Assembly (NCBI RefSeq): GCF_014334735.1
Contig: NZ_CP060587.1
Location: 248,001-312,000 of the forward strand
Source: Aeromicrobium senzhongii
GTDB lineage: Bacteria; Actinomycetota; Actinomycetes; Propionibacteriales; Nocardioidaceae
Direction: 5' to 3'
DNA: 64,000 bases
A program made the translations under genes and the position numbers. Under the pieces are notes generated by a model. It was not told the DNA's origin. It saw only the letters and a list, made by a program, of their open reading frames with translations, and searched no databases. Positions 1 through 7,507 of this stretch are shown here, piece by piece. Each line of letters opens with the position of its first letter. Position 1 is the first letter of the stretch.

Positions 1-1178
1 GGCGCGTCCGGGGTCAGGCGCAGCACGATGTCCTTCCAGTGCGCGAGGCCGGGGACGTCGTAGTGGTTCTGGTAGAGCAGGAACCGCTTCAGGAAGGGGA
101 AGCCGCGTTCGATCAGCTCGAAGGCCCACGAGCTGTAAACCGGATGGAACGGGTACAGGGCGGGGACGAACGTCGAGAACCGGTGGCCGCGCCCGATCAA
201 CAACCGGGTCAGCCCGATCTCGTACTTCTGGATGATCAGTCGCTTGCGCTGCTGGGGGACGACACCGTCGACGAGCCGGCGGAAGACCGGGTCGTCCAGG
301 ACGGGCCGGCGGAAGACCAAGAAGTACGACGCCAGGTGGAAGTCGTAGATGGGGTCGTCCTCGTACCGGGCCAGCATCTCGTCGCGGACGACGTCGAGGG
401 GGATCGGCTCGGTGAACTGGTTCGACGGCAGGTGCTTGGTGGCGGCCAGACCTTTCGTGGCCTGCAGGCCCCACCAGTCGCACCGCTCCGCGTCCATCTG
501 CCGGAACACTTCGTCGAGCGGCCGCAGCAGGTACGAGGAGTCGTTGACGAACAGCACCTCGTCGTAGTCCTGCAGGCGGTCCCAGCCGACGAGGTCGCGC
601 GCGAGCATCGAGTACGACCCGAAGTCGTAGGCGCCGTGGCGGACCGACCAGGCCTCGGTGGCGACCTCGCGCAGCTTGGCCAGCTCGCTGTCGGGCAGGT
701 AGCTGTCGAACAGGCAATACACGTCGCTGAAGCGCGCCAGCTCACGCACCAGGATCAGCGTGGCCTCGTCGACGACGCCCTCGGCGTCGAAGCCGGCGAA
801 CAGGGTGGCACGGCGCACGGGACGGTCGTGGGGCAGCTCCGCCCCGGGGCCGGACGGGGCCGTCGTCGGCGGCTTGGTCGCCAGGCCCAGATCGCGGCCG
901 ACGAGTGCGTAGTGGACCAGCGGGTTGACGGACTCGTCCGCCGGATCGAGGTGGGACGCCCAGTACCACCAGATGTCGAAGTCGCGGTTCGGCGCGAACA
1001 GCAACCGCCAGCCCGTCTCGCAGAAGTGCTCGAGCGGATCGGTCACGGGCTCACGCAGCTCGGGCAGCGAGGCCACGTAGTAGTCGGCGTCGAAGTAGGG
1101 CTCGACCAACGCCATCTCCGCCGCGAGACGCTCGCGCTCGCCCATCGCGTCGAGCGCGGCCAGGTCCTCGGCGCTCAC
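1..1178 (-). CDS. Rhamnan synthesis F (RgpF)-like glycan protein, 3' end cut by window edge
   Basis: The frame is open from a GTG at 1178 to the left edge, giving 392 visible codons and no stop. Residues about 25-95 carry two copies of a motif of the type FD..YY...PE...dPL.H (YFDADYYVASLPEL, then FDIWWYWASHLDPADESVNPLVHY). From about residue 115 the protein follows the RgpF pattern: TLFAGFD, GAYDFGSYSML, EVLFVNDSSY, CDWWGLQATKG, HLASYFLVFR, IIQKYEIGLT. RgpF-family proteins take part in assembling rhamnose-rich cell-wall or surface polysaccharides; the acceptor cannot be read from sequence. The start overlaps the upstream stop as GTGA, so the two genes are probably translationally coupled. Confidence 0.8.
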   Translation of the reverse strand, partial: MSAEDLAALDAMGERERLAAEMALVEPYFDADYYVASLPELREPVTDPLEHFCETGWRLLFAPNRDFDIWWYWASHLDPADESVNPLVHYALVGRDLGLATKPPTTAPSGPGAELPHDRPVRRATLFAGFDAEGVVDEATLILVRELARFSDVYCLFDSYLPDSELAKLREVATEAWSVRHGAYDFGSYSMLARDLVGWDRLQDYDEVLFVNDSSYLLRPLDEVFRQMDAERCDWWGLQATKGLAATKHLPSNQFTEPIPLDVVRDEMLARYEDDPIYDFHLASYFLVFRRPVLDDPVFRRLVDGVVPQQRKRLIIQKYEIGLTRLLIGRGHRFSTFVPALYPFHPVYSSWAFELIERGFPFLKRFLLYQNHYDVPGLAHWKDIVLRLTPDA

Positions 1179-1657
1179 TGGTGGGTGCGGAGGTGGTTGA
1201 GGAGCGGGTTCGTCCTGCTGCGCACCACGAAGGGGTGACGGGCGAGGTAGTTCTTGGTGCTGAACTCCGGGCCCGGATCGCGGCCCTCGGCGACACCGAA
1301 GCGAAGGTAGTGCAGTGCAGGGCTCAGGCCGGTCGAGATGATCTCGGGATACGTGCGCAGGTACCACGGGCCGTCGAAGAGGGACGAGGCGCGCAACTCG
1401 CGGGCGTCGGCCAGCTCTTGTGGGGTGGCGGCGTTCGGCAGGACGCGTCGCTTGAGCCAGCCCTTGGGGCCGGTGGCGACGGACTCGGCGCGGGTGAGGT
1501 GCTTGTCGAGGGCGCGCGAGATCGCCACGGCCTGATTCTCGGCGTGCTCCGTGGCGGCGATCTTCTCGGCCTGCGCCTCGTACTGCTCGCGGACCGTCGC
1601 GAGCTCGCGACGGCACTGCCGCAGGCTCTCGTCGAGCCCGACGTCCTCGGTGTTCAC
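1175..1657 (-). CDS. Small coiled-coil protein with a glycan-enzyme-associated motif
   Basis: This is a 160-aa protein. Its first ~60 residues are charged and heptad-like (LRQCRRELATVREQYEAQAE), so a coiled coil is likely. The C-terminal ~70 residues carry LFDGPWYLRTYPEI...GLSPALHYLRFGVAEGRDP, a motif often found as a tail or linker in actinobacterial glycosyltransferases and RgpF proteins, and present again at the start of the next gene. GTG at 1657 was chosen because a GGGAGGGGG stretch lies just upstream; the frame stays open further upstream but without a better start. It may be an accessory or scaffold subunit for the downstream RgpF-like protein. No enzymatic signature is visible. Confidence 0.7.
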   Translation of the reverse strand: MNTEDVGLDESLRQCRRELATVREQYEAQAEKIAATEHAENQAVAISRALDKHLTRAESVATGPKGWLKRRVLPNAATPQELADARELRASSLFDGPWYLRTYPEIISTGLSPALHYLRFGVAEGRDPGPEFSTKNYLARHPFVVRSRTNPLLNHLRTHQ

Positions 1658-1808
1658 CTGCGCGTCCCCCTCCCGCTTGACAACCCGCCCAGCATAACGA
1701 CGACAGGAAGCCGGGGCGCGGGAGCGCGCTGTCCCCCGGGTGGTCGGCGCGATCGGCGCGGTCCTGACGCGGGATGAGGCGTGCCACCTGGTGTGGCAAG
1801 GTCGACCC

Positions 1809-2090
1809 ATGACGGTCGACATCACGTACAACACGTCCGAGCAGCAGTACGAGATCACGGTCGACGGCGCGGTGGCCGGCCACACCGTGGCACGGGACGA
1901 GGGCGACGTCGTCGTCTTCCCTCACACGGAGATCGACGAGCGCTTCGAGGGCCGGGGACTGGGCGGCAAGCTCGTCGGACACGCCCTTGACGACGTCCGG
2001 TCGCGGGGCAAGAAGGTCCGGGCCCACTGCACCTACGTCAAGCACTTCATCGAGAAGCACCCCGAGTACCAGGACCTCCGGGCCGAGTGA
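1809..2090 (+). CDS. Small GNAT-family N-acetyltransferase (YjdJ/NATD1 type)
   Basis: A 93-aa protein of the single-domain short GNAT group. It has the acetyl-CoA pyrophosphate-binding loop as RFEGRGLGGKLV (residues about 42-53), preceded by the VVFPHTEID strand, and ends with the HCTYVKHFIEKHPEY block typical of the YjdJ/NATD1 family. The substrate of these proteins is not established. ATG 1809 gives a family-length protein; an in-frame GTG lies further upstream. The stop overlaps the start of the metal transporter gene by 4 nt (GTGA), so the two are probably co-translated, although no functional link is obvious. Confidence 0.8.
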   Translation: MTVDITYNTSEQQYEITVDGAVAGHTVARDEGDVVVFPHTEIDERFEGRGLGGKLVGHALDDVRSRGKKVRAHCTYVKHFIEKHPEYQDLRAE

Positions 2091-3301
2091 CCGTCCTGCT
2101 CCGTCGTCGGCTCACGTTGCTGGGGCCGGCGTTCATCGCCGCCGTCGCGTACGTCGATCCGGGCAACGTCGCGACGAACCTGACCGCCGGGGCGCAGTTC
2201 GGGTACACGCTCGTCTGGGTCATCGTTCTCGCCAATCTCATGGCGGTCCTGCTGCAGTACCTCTCGGCGAAGCTGGGCCTGGTGACCAGGCGTTCGCTGG
2301 CGGCCCAGGTGGGCGGCCGCGTCTCGCCCCGCACGCGGTTCCTGTACTGGCTGCAGGCCGAGGGGATCGCGATCGCGACCGACCTGGCCGAGGTCATCGG
2401 CGGTGCGATCGCCTTCCAGCTGCTGTTCGGCGTGCCGTTGCCGATCGGCGCGGTACTGACGGCCCTGGTCGCGATGGTCGTCCTGACCATCGGTGACCGG
2501 CGCGGTCAGGGCGCCCTCGAGCGACTGATCATCGGGTTCCTGCTGCTGATCGCGGTCGGCTTCCTCGCCGGGCTGGTCGTGGGTCCGCCGTCCGCCGCAG
2601 GCGTGGCCGGAGGCCTGGTGCCGCGGTTCGACGGCGCCGAGAGCGTGTTGCTGGCGTCGGGCATCGTCGGCGCCACGGTGATGCCGCACGCGGTGTACCT
2701 GCACTCCAGTCTCACGGCGGACCGGCTGGGGCGCCGCGGCGAGGACTCGTCCGTCCGCGAGTTGCTGGCCGCGACCCGGACCGACGTGGTCCTGGCGCTG
2801 ATCCTGGCGGGCGTCCTGAACCTCGGTCTGCTGCTCATGGCGGCGGCGAACCTGCAGGGCATGCCCGGCACGGACACGATCGCCGGCGCGCACGAGCTGA
2901 TCGGCAGCGAGATCGGCGCCGGCGTCGCGCTGCTGTTCGCGGTGGCCCTGTTGGGCTCGGGCATCTCGTCCACGTCCGTCGGCAGCGCGGCCGGCGCCGA
3001 GGTGATGCGCAGCCTCACGCCGTGGGCGCTGTCGCCGCTGACGCGTCGCCTGATCACGCTCGTCCCGGCGTTGGTGATCCTGATGCTGGGGATCGATCCG
3101 ACCCGGGCCCTCGTGGTCTCGCAGGTCGTCCTGTCGATGGGCATCCCGTTCGCCGTCGTCCCGCTGGTCTGGCTGACGTCGTCCCGCGGCGTCATGGGCG
3201 AGTACGTCAACCACCGGGCGACGACGGCACTGGCCGTCCTGGCCGCCGGCGCGATCGTGGTGCTGAATCTGGTTCTGCTGTGGCTGACGTTCGGGGGTTG
3301 A
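2087..3301 (+). CDS. mntH: NRAMP family divalent metal (Mn2+/Fe2+) : H+ symporter
   Basis: A 404-aa polytopic inner-membrane protein with about 11 predicted membrane segments. It carries the two NRAMP metal-site signatures: DPGNVATN in TM1 (about residues 22-29) and MPHAVYLHS in TM6 (about residue 203). Family members import Mn2+ and related divalent cations using the proton gradient. The GTG start lies inside the stop of the acetyltransferase gene (GTGA overlap). No manganese riboswitch or obvious MntR/DtxR operator is visible in front of the two-gene unit. The exact metal preference cannot be decided from the sequence. Confidence 0.9.
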   Translation: MTVLLRRRLTLLGPAFIAAVAYVDPGNVATNLTAGAQFGYTLVWVIVLANLMAVLLQYLSAKLGLVTRRSLAAQVGGRVSPRTRFLYWLQAEGIAIATDLAEVIGGAIAFQLLFGVPLPIGAVLTALVAMVVLTIGDRRGQGALERLIIGFLLLIAVGFLAGLVVGPPSAAGVAGGLVPRFDGAESVLLASGIVGATVMPHAVYLHSSLTADRLGRRGEDSSVRELLAATRTDVVLALILAGVLNLGLLLMAAANLQGMPGTDTIAGAHELIGSEIGAGVALLFAVALLGSGISSTSVGSAAGAEVMRSLTPWALSPLTRRLITLVPALVILMLGIDPTRALVVSQVVLSMGIPFAVVPLVWLTSSRGVMGEYVNHRATTALAVLAAGAIVVLNLVLLWLTFGG

Positions 3302-3319
3302 GACTCCTAGGCTGGCGCC

Positions 3320-4177
3320 ATGCCTGAGATGCCCGAGGTCGAGGCGCTGGTGCGCTGGCTGGGCGAGAAGCTCGACGGAGCCGTCGTCGCCGAGATCGAG
3401 CCCGCGTCCTTCGCGGTGCTCAAGACCTACGACCCGCCCGTCTCGGCGTTCGCGGGCCTGACCGTCTCGGCCGTGCGCCGGCACGGGAAGTTCATCGACA
3501 TCGACGTCGACGGCCTCCACCTGGTGATCCACCTGGCCAAGGCCGGCTGGCTGCGCTGGAGCGACCACTTCGGCGACGCCCGGGTGAAGATGGGTGGTCC
3601 CATCGCGCTGCGGCTGCGCGCCGATCGCGGCGACGGCCCGCACGAGGGGTTCGACCTGACCGAGGCGGGCACCCGCAAGGGCCTGGCCGTGTACGCCGTG
3701 CGCGACCCGCAGGAGGTCCCCGGTGTCGCGCGGCTCGGACCCGACCCGCTGGGGTCGGGATTCGACCTGCGCCCGCTGCTGCAACGCCGGATGCAGGTCA
3801 AGCGGCTGCTGCGCGACCAGACCGTGATCGCAGGCATCGGCAACGCCTACAGCGACGAGATCCTGCACGCCGCGCGGCTGTCGCCGTTCGCGATCGCCGA
3901 GAAGCTCGACGAGGACGAGATCGGACGGCTCGAGTCGGCGGTCACCTCCGTGCTGACCGACGCTGTCGCGGCGGCCGACGGCAAGCCGGCGTCGGACCTC
4001 AAGGACGCCAAGCGCGAGCGGATGCGCGTGCACGGCCGGGCCGGCGAGACGTGCGACGTGTGCGGCGGCACCATCGCCGAGGTCGTCTTCGCGGACTCGT
4101 CGCTGCAGTACTGCCCGACCTGCCAGACCGGCGGCGCACTGCTCAAGGACCGCAGCACCTCGAAGTTCCTGAAATAG
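3320..4177 (+). CDS. Fpg/Nei family DNA glycosylase-AP lyase
   Basis: A 285-aa base-excision-repair enzyme. The N-terminus PEMPEVE places the catalytic proline at residue 2, which fixes the start. The H2TH region reads GIGNAYSDEILHAARLSP (about residues 174-191). The C-terminal zinc finger is CDVC...CPTC (about residues 246-269). Such enzymes excise oxidised bases and nick the abasic site. The methionine where Fpg has G/L and the short C-terminal tail fit the actinobacterial Fpg2/Nei-like subgroup rather than classical MutM, so substrate range is uncertain. A TAGGCT hexamer at 3308-3313, 6 nt before ATG, suggests a leaderless transcript. Confidence 0.85.
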   Translation: MPEMPEVEALVRWLGEKLDGAVVAEIEPASFAVLKTYDPPVSAFAGLTVSAVRRHGKFIDIDVDGLHLVIHLAKAGWLRWSDHFGDARVKMGGPIALRLRADRGDGPHEGFDLTEAGTRKGLAVYAVRDPQEVPGVARLGPDPLGSGFDLRPLLQRRMQVKRLLRDQTVIAGIGNAYSDEILHAARLSPFAIAEKLDEDEIGRLESAVTSVLTDAVAAADGKPASDLKDAKRERMRVHGRAGETCDVCGGTIAEVVFADSSLQYCPTCQTGGALLKDRSTSKFLK

Positions 4178-4182
4178 ACGAA

Positions 4183-4213
4183 GGGGGCGAGCGCCTCGCG
4201 GCGCCCGCCCCCT
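4183..4213. terminator. Bidirectional hairpin terminator between convergent genes
   Basis: Arms GGGGGCGAGCGC and GCGCCCGCCCCC (one internal mismatch) flank a short loop just after the glycosylase stop. It lies between that gene and the convergent secreted-protein gene. There is no strong U tract, as is common in high-GC genomes. Confidence 0.6.
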
Positions 4214-4233
4214 CCTTCAGTGGTGTGACCGGG

Positions 4234-5151
4234 TCACTTCTTCTTGACGGTGACGATGACCTTCACGCGCGCGCTTCCGCCCTTGCCGTCGCGGACGGAC
4301 ACGTAGAACGCGGTCTTGCCCTTGAAGTTCTTCTTGGGCTTGAACTTGAACTTCGGGCCCTTGCCGCTGACCTTGCCGGCCTTCTTCTTGACCTTGCCCA
4401 CCTTGTAGGTCAAGCGGTCGCCGTTGGCATCCTTCGCGCGGATGACGAAGTTCTTGGCCTTGTTCTTCTTGGTCACGACCTTGACGGTCCTGGGGGCCTT
4501 CGGCGCGACGTTCGGCGCCTTGACCGCGCGGATCGAGCCCAGGGCGCGGTCGGCGGGGCCGACACACGTCAGGGTCGAGGGCGCGGTCCCGTCAGCGACC
4601 TGCAGGGTGGCGGAGATGGTGAAGCGCGCGGGCATGCCGAGCGCGACGCTGCCGGCGGTGTACGCCGGAGCCTTGATGGCCGGGACGGTGCCGGAGGCCG
4701 GGATCGTCCAGGGCACGTTGGCGACCTGCGGGATCGCGGTGTTCGGTGCGGCCAGACGCGGGATCCGGACGTTCATGGACTTGCCGGCCGTGGTCAGGAC
4801 GAGGGCGGCGTCGGTCGAGGAGCCCGAGGCGGCCGTCCCGCCGATCACGTCCACGGTGGCCTCGCGCAGCTTCTCGGGCATCGTCAGCGTGATCTTGACG
4901 GCGCGAGCCGGGATCGTCTGACCCGGGTAGACGGTGGTCGGGACCTTGGTCGAGATCGAGACACCGATGTTGTGCTGCCTGAGGTTCAGGCCTCCGGCGA
5001 CCACGTTGCAGTCGTAGACGAAGTCCTTCGTCAGCGCGACATCGGCGGCGTTCGCGGGGGACGCGAGGCCCACCGTGGCGAACGTTCCGCCGACGAGGGC
5101 GGCGGTGATGGGGAGCGCGACGCGGCGCGCTACGAGGGAAGAGCGGGTCAC
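4234..5151 (-). CDS. Secreted DUF6801-like surface protein with basic Ig/cadherin-like tail
   Basis: A 305-aa exported protein. Residues 1-35 form a signal peptide ending SPANA|AD. The middle (about 38-200) resembles DUF6801, a beta-rich domain of secreted actinobacterial proteins (FVYDCNVVAGG...VPTTVYPGQTIPA...MPARFTISATLQ). The last ~95 residues are a lysine-rich Ig/cadherin-like module (DANGDRLTYKV, GKTAFYVSVRDGKGG). GTG 5151 was chosen because GAAAGG lies 8 nt upstream; a GTG at 5160 would overlap that site. The gene is preceded by three regularly spaced GTTACC half-sites, suggesting tight control. Function is unknown; a wall-associated or adhesive role is only a guess. Confidence 0.7.
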   Translation of the reverse strand: MTRSSLVARRVALPITAALVGGTFATVGLASPANAADVALTKDFVYDCNVVAGGLNLRQHNIGVSISTKVPTTVYPGQTIPARAVKITLTMPEKLREATVDVIGGTAASGSSTDAALVLTTAGKSMNVRIPRLAAPNTAIPQVANVPWTIPASGTVPAIKAPAYTAGSVALGMPARFTISATLQVADGTAPSTLTCVGPADRALGSIRAVKAPNVAPKAPRTVKVVTKKNKAKNFVIRAKDANGDRLTYKVGKVKKKAGKVSGKGPKFKFKPKKNFKGKTAFYVSVRDGKGGSARVKVIVTVKKK

Positions 5152-5214
5152 GATGGACACCTTTCGGACGGTGCCCGCCGAGGTCGAACTCCGGCGGACG
5201 AGAACTGGCTGCGC

Positions 5215-5270
5215 GGTAACGTAGCACAGCGAACTGTGAGTTACCGCACACTCTAACTCCGAAAGGTAAC
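5215..5270. promoter_or_regulatory. Three alternating GGTAAC/GTTACC half-sites at exact 25-nt intervals
   Basis: GGTAAC lies at 5215-5220, GTTACC at 5240-5245 and GGTAAC at 5265-5270. They alternate in orientation with identical 19-nt spacers. The flanks extend the second and third sites to GAGTTACC and GGTAACTC (8-bp inverted repeat). The array lies between the divergent secreted-protein gene (start 5151) and membrane-protein gene (start 5336). It looks like an operator for an unidentified dimeric regulator. Confidence 0.55.
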
Positions 5271-5335
5271 TCCGGGGTACAGGTGGTGGATCCTGAGGTC
5301 CGCGCCCCCCATCGACGCCCGCCTAGGCTGGAGCC

Positions 5336-5959
5336 ATGGGCATCGGAAACACGGGACGTCGGGTCAATGCCGCGGTGGGCTCCATGGCCGGACGGGTGGA
5401 CGGCCACACCCTGGAGGTCGCGAACCATGCCGCCCGGGTCCTGACGCTCGCGGTCCGCGTGCTGCGCTGGCCGACGCTGGTCGTCCTCGTGCTGGCGTGG
5501 CCGTTCATCGCCGGGCTGGCCGTCATCTCCGTGGCCGCCGACGACACGTGGCTGAAGGTGGTCGCCGGCGTGCTGGCCGTCCTGGGTGGCGCGATCTCGG
5601 CGGCATTCGGCTTCCGGCGCAACCGGATCCTCACGGCCGTGCAGGACGAGGAGGAGTTCGCGACCGAGCTGGGCATCGCCGTGGCCCTGAGCGACGACGT
5701 CGGAGAGGCGCGGCTGGCGCTGGGCCAGCTGGCCGGCACCGGTGGCGGCGCCCGGGTGTTCTCGCGGCTCAAGGGGCTCTGGCGCGGGCTGGGCGTCGGT
5801 CCGGGCGTCCTGCAGGGAGCGAACGACCTGCCCCGCGCACGCTGGTTCTTCCCGCCGAAGATCGGCACCACGATCACGCTGTTCTTCCTGGCGCTGTGGG
5901 TCGTCCCCGTCTCGTTCGTGAGCTGCCTGCTGCTGGCGATCGCCCTCGCCGCCCGCTAG
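5336..5959 (+). CDS. Hypothetical membrane protein
   Basis: A 207-aa protein I do not recognise. There are two adjacent hydrophobic segments at about residues 45-70 and 74-88 (TLVVLVLAWPFIAGLAVISV; VVAGVLAVLGGAISAAFGF), a soluble stretch with a charged QDEEEFATELG segment, and a C-terminal membrane segment (ITLFFLALWVVPVSFVSCLLLAIALAAR). The C-terminal third contains FSRLKGLWRGL. ATG 5336 was chosen because TAGGCT (5324-5329) ends 6 nt upstream, the layout of a leaderless transcript. Its stop is immediately followed by the convergent ABC permease gene, with no room for a terminator. Confidence 0.7.
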   Translation: MGIGNTGRRVNAAVGSMAGRVDGHTLEVANHAARVLTLAVRVLRWPTLVVLVLAWPFIAGLAVISVAADDTWLKVVAGVLAVLGGAISAAFGFRRNRILTAVQDEEEFATELGIAVALSDDVGEARLALGQLAGTGGGARVFSRLKGLWRGLGVGPGVLQGANDLPRARWFFPPKIGTTITLFFLALWVVPVSFVSCLLLAIALAAR

Positions 5960-6685
5960 TCAGGGCGTGCGGCGACGCAGCGTCAGTGACGCGAGCGCCA
6001 CGGACCCGATCGCGAAGGCGATGAGGACCAGCAGGTCCGTGACGCGCTCGCCGGAGGTCTCGCCGGCGGCCAGCGAGGTGAAGGCGTCGGTCGCGTAGGT
6101 CAGCGGCATGACGACCGAGAGCCACCGCAGCACGTCGGGCATCTGGTCGACCGGCACGAGCAGCCCGCACACGAGGATCTGCGGGATGATCGCCAGCGGC
6201 ATGAACTGGACCGCCTGGAACTCCGTGCGGGCGAATGCCGACGCGAGCAGGCCGAGCGCGGTGCCGACCACCGATCCGAGGATCGCGAAGACCAGGCCCT
6301 CCCAGGGCCGATCGAGCCCCAGATCCAGCGCCCACTGCCCGACGGCGAGGCTGATCGCCGACTGCACCAGGGCGACCAGGCTGAACGCCAGCGCGTAGCC
6401 GCCGATCAGCCCGCCGCGAGGCAGCGGCGTCGTCAGCAACCGCTCGAGCGTGCCGGACGTGCGCTCGCGCACCATCGTGACGCTCGTGATGAGGAACATC
6501 AGGATGAACGGGAAGAGTGCCAGCATCTGGGGACCGACCCGCGCGAACACCTCCGGCTGGTGGTCGAAGACGTACCGGAACAACAGCAGCAGGATCGTGG
6601 GCAGGAGCAGCAGCATCACGACGCTGCGGGGGTCGTGGCGCAGCTGCCACACCACGCGGAGAGCCGTGGCGAGGGCGCCGCTCAC
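5960..6685 (-). CDS. ABC-2 type exporter permease
   Basis: A 241-aa inner-membrane protein with about six membrane segments. It matches the ABC-2 permease layout, including the cytoplasmic signature MVRERTSGTLERLLTTPL after the second segment and the late ...DQMPDVLRWLSVVMPLTYATDAF motif of drug and polyketide exporters. GTG 6685 overlaps the stop of the ATPase gene as GTGA; the frame stays open upstream but that stretch reads as the ATPase gene's shadow. With the ATPase it forms a two-gene exporter of unknown substrate, similar to daunorubicin/lantibiotic-type efflux pairs. Confidence 0.88.
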   Translation of the reverse strand: MSGALATALRVVWQLRHDPRSVVMLLLLPTILLLLFRYVFDHQPEVFARVGPQMLALFPFILMFLITSVTMVRERTSGTLERLLTTPLPRGGLIGGYALAFSLVALVQSAISLAVGQWALDLGLDRPWEGLVFAILGSVVGTALGLLASAFARTEFQAVQFMPLAIIPQILVCGLLVPVDQMPDVLRWLSVVMPLTYATDAFTSLAAGETSGERVTDLLVLIAFAIGSVALASLTLRRRTP

Positions 6686-7398
6686 GGCTCGTCCGACGTC
6701 GCCAGGGCCAGGAAGGCCGACTCGATGTCCGTCGTCCCGGTCGCCGCTCGCAGGCCGTCGGGAGTGTCGTGGGCGATGATCCGGCCCTGCCGCATCAGCA
6801 GGACCTCGTCGCAGCGATCGGCCTCGTCCATCACGTGGCTGGAGACCAGCAGCGTGGCCCCGGCCTGCGCGAGCTCGGCGAACATCCGCCACAGGTCGCG
6901 GCGCAGCACGGGGTCGAGCCCGACCGTCGGCTCGTCGAGCAGGTACACGTCCGGCGACGGCAGCAGTGCCGCCGCCAGCGACACCCGGGCCCGCTGGCCG
7001 CCCGAGAGGTCGCGGGTCAGCTGGTGGCGGCGGTCGGCCAGGTCGACCGACTCGAGGACCTCATCGATGCGATCGGCGCCCACGTCGTGGATCGCGGCGA
7101 AGTAGGCCAGGTTCTGGGTCACGGTGAGGTCGTCGTACACCGAGCTGGCCTGGGTCACGTAGCCCACGCGACGCCGGTTGAGCGGCGACCCGCCGGCCCC
7201 GCCCAGCACGTCCACGGTGCCCGACCGCACGACCTGGACGCCCGCCAGTGAGCGGATGAGCGTGGACTTGCCGCAGCCGCTCGGCCCGAGCAGTCCGGTG
7301 ATCCGACCGGCGGGAATCGTCAGATCCAAGCCGTCGAGCACCGTCCGGCCGCCACGCTGGACGACGAGTTCCCGGACCTCGACGGCGGCGTCGGTCAT
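6682..7398 (-). CDS. ABC exporter ATP-binding protein
   Basis: A 238-aa ATPase with Walker [10 protein letters not shown] (38-46), signature LSGGQ, Walker B VYLLDEPTVGLDP and an H-loop in LLVSSHVMDEADRC. It energises the permease encoded immediately downstream, with which it overlaps by 4 nt. The DEADRCDEVLLMRQGRIIAHDTPD tail region is typical of DrrA/CcmA-like exporters (family knowledge). ATG 7398 gives a standard length. No clear Shine-Dalgarno site is visible. Confidence 0.9.
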   Translation of the reverse strand: MTDAAVEVRELVVQRGGRTVLDGLDLTIPAGRITGLLGPSGCGKSTLIRSLAGVQVVRSGTVDVLGGAGGSPLNRRRVGYVTQASSVYDDLTVTQNLAYFAAIHDVGADRIDEVLESVDLADRRHQLTRDLSGGQRARVSLAAALLPSPDVYLLDEPTVGLDPVLRRDLWRMFAELAQAGATLLVSSHVMDEADRCDEVLLMRQGRIIAHDTPDGLRAATGTTDIESAFLALATSDEP

Positions 7399-7507
7399 GG
7401 GTCGACCATCGCACCCCGGTCGCGGACCCGCAAGAGCCGGACGACGCCCCTCGGGACCGGTTCGGACGCCCCTCGGGACCGGTTCGGCGGGCCACTAGGC
7501 TGGGCGC

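Noticed and set aside
1175-1178. A possible frameshift joining the small coiled-coil gene to the RgpF-like gene
   Set aside because: The junction is a clean GTGA stop/start overlap as used elsewhere in the window, and each protein has its own complete motif copy.
2087-2090. A manganese riboswitch or MntR site before mntH
   Set aside because: There is no intergenic space (4-nt gene overlap), and no such structure was seen before the acetyltransferase gene either.
2033-4033. A 666-codon minus-strand frame opposite mntH and the glycosylase gene
   Set aside because: His/Arg/Gln-rich repeats without a recognisable fold; both plus-strand genes are clearly real.
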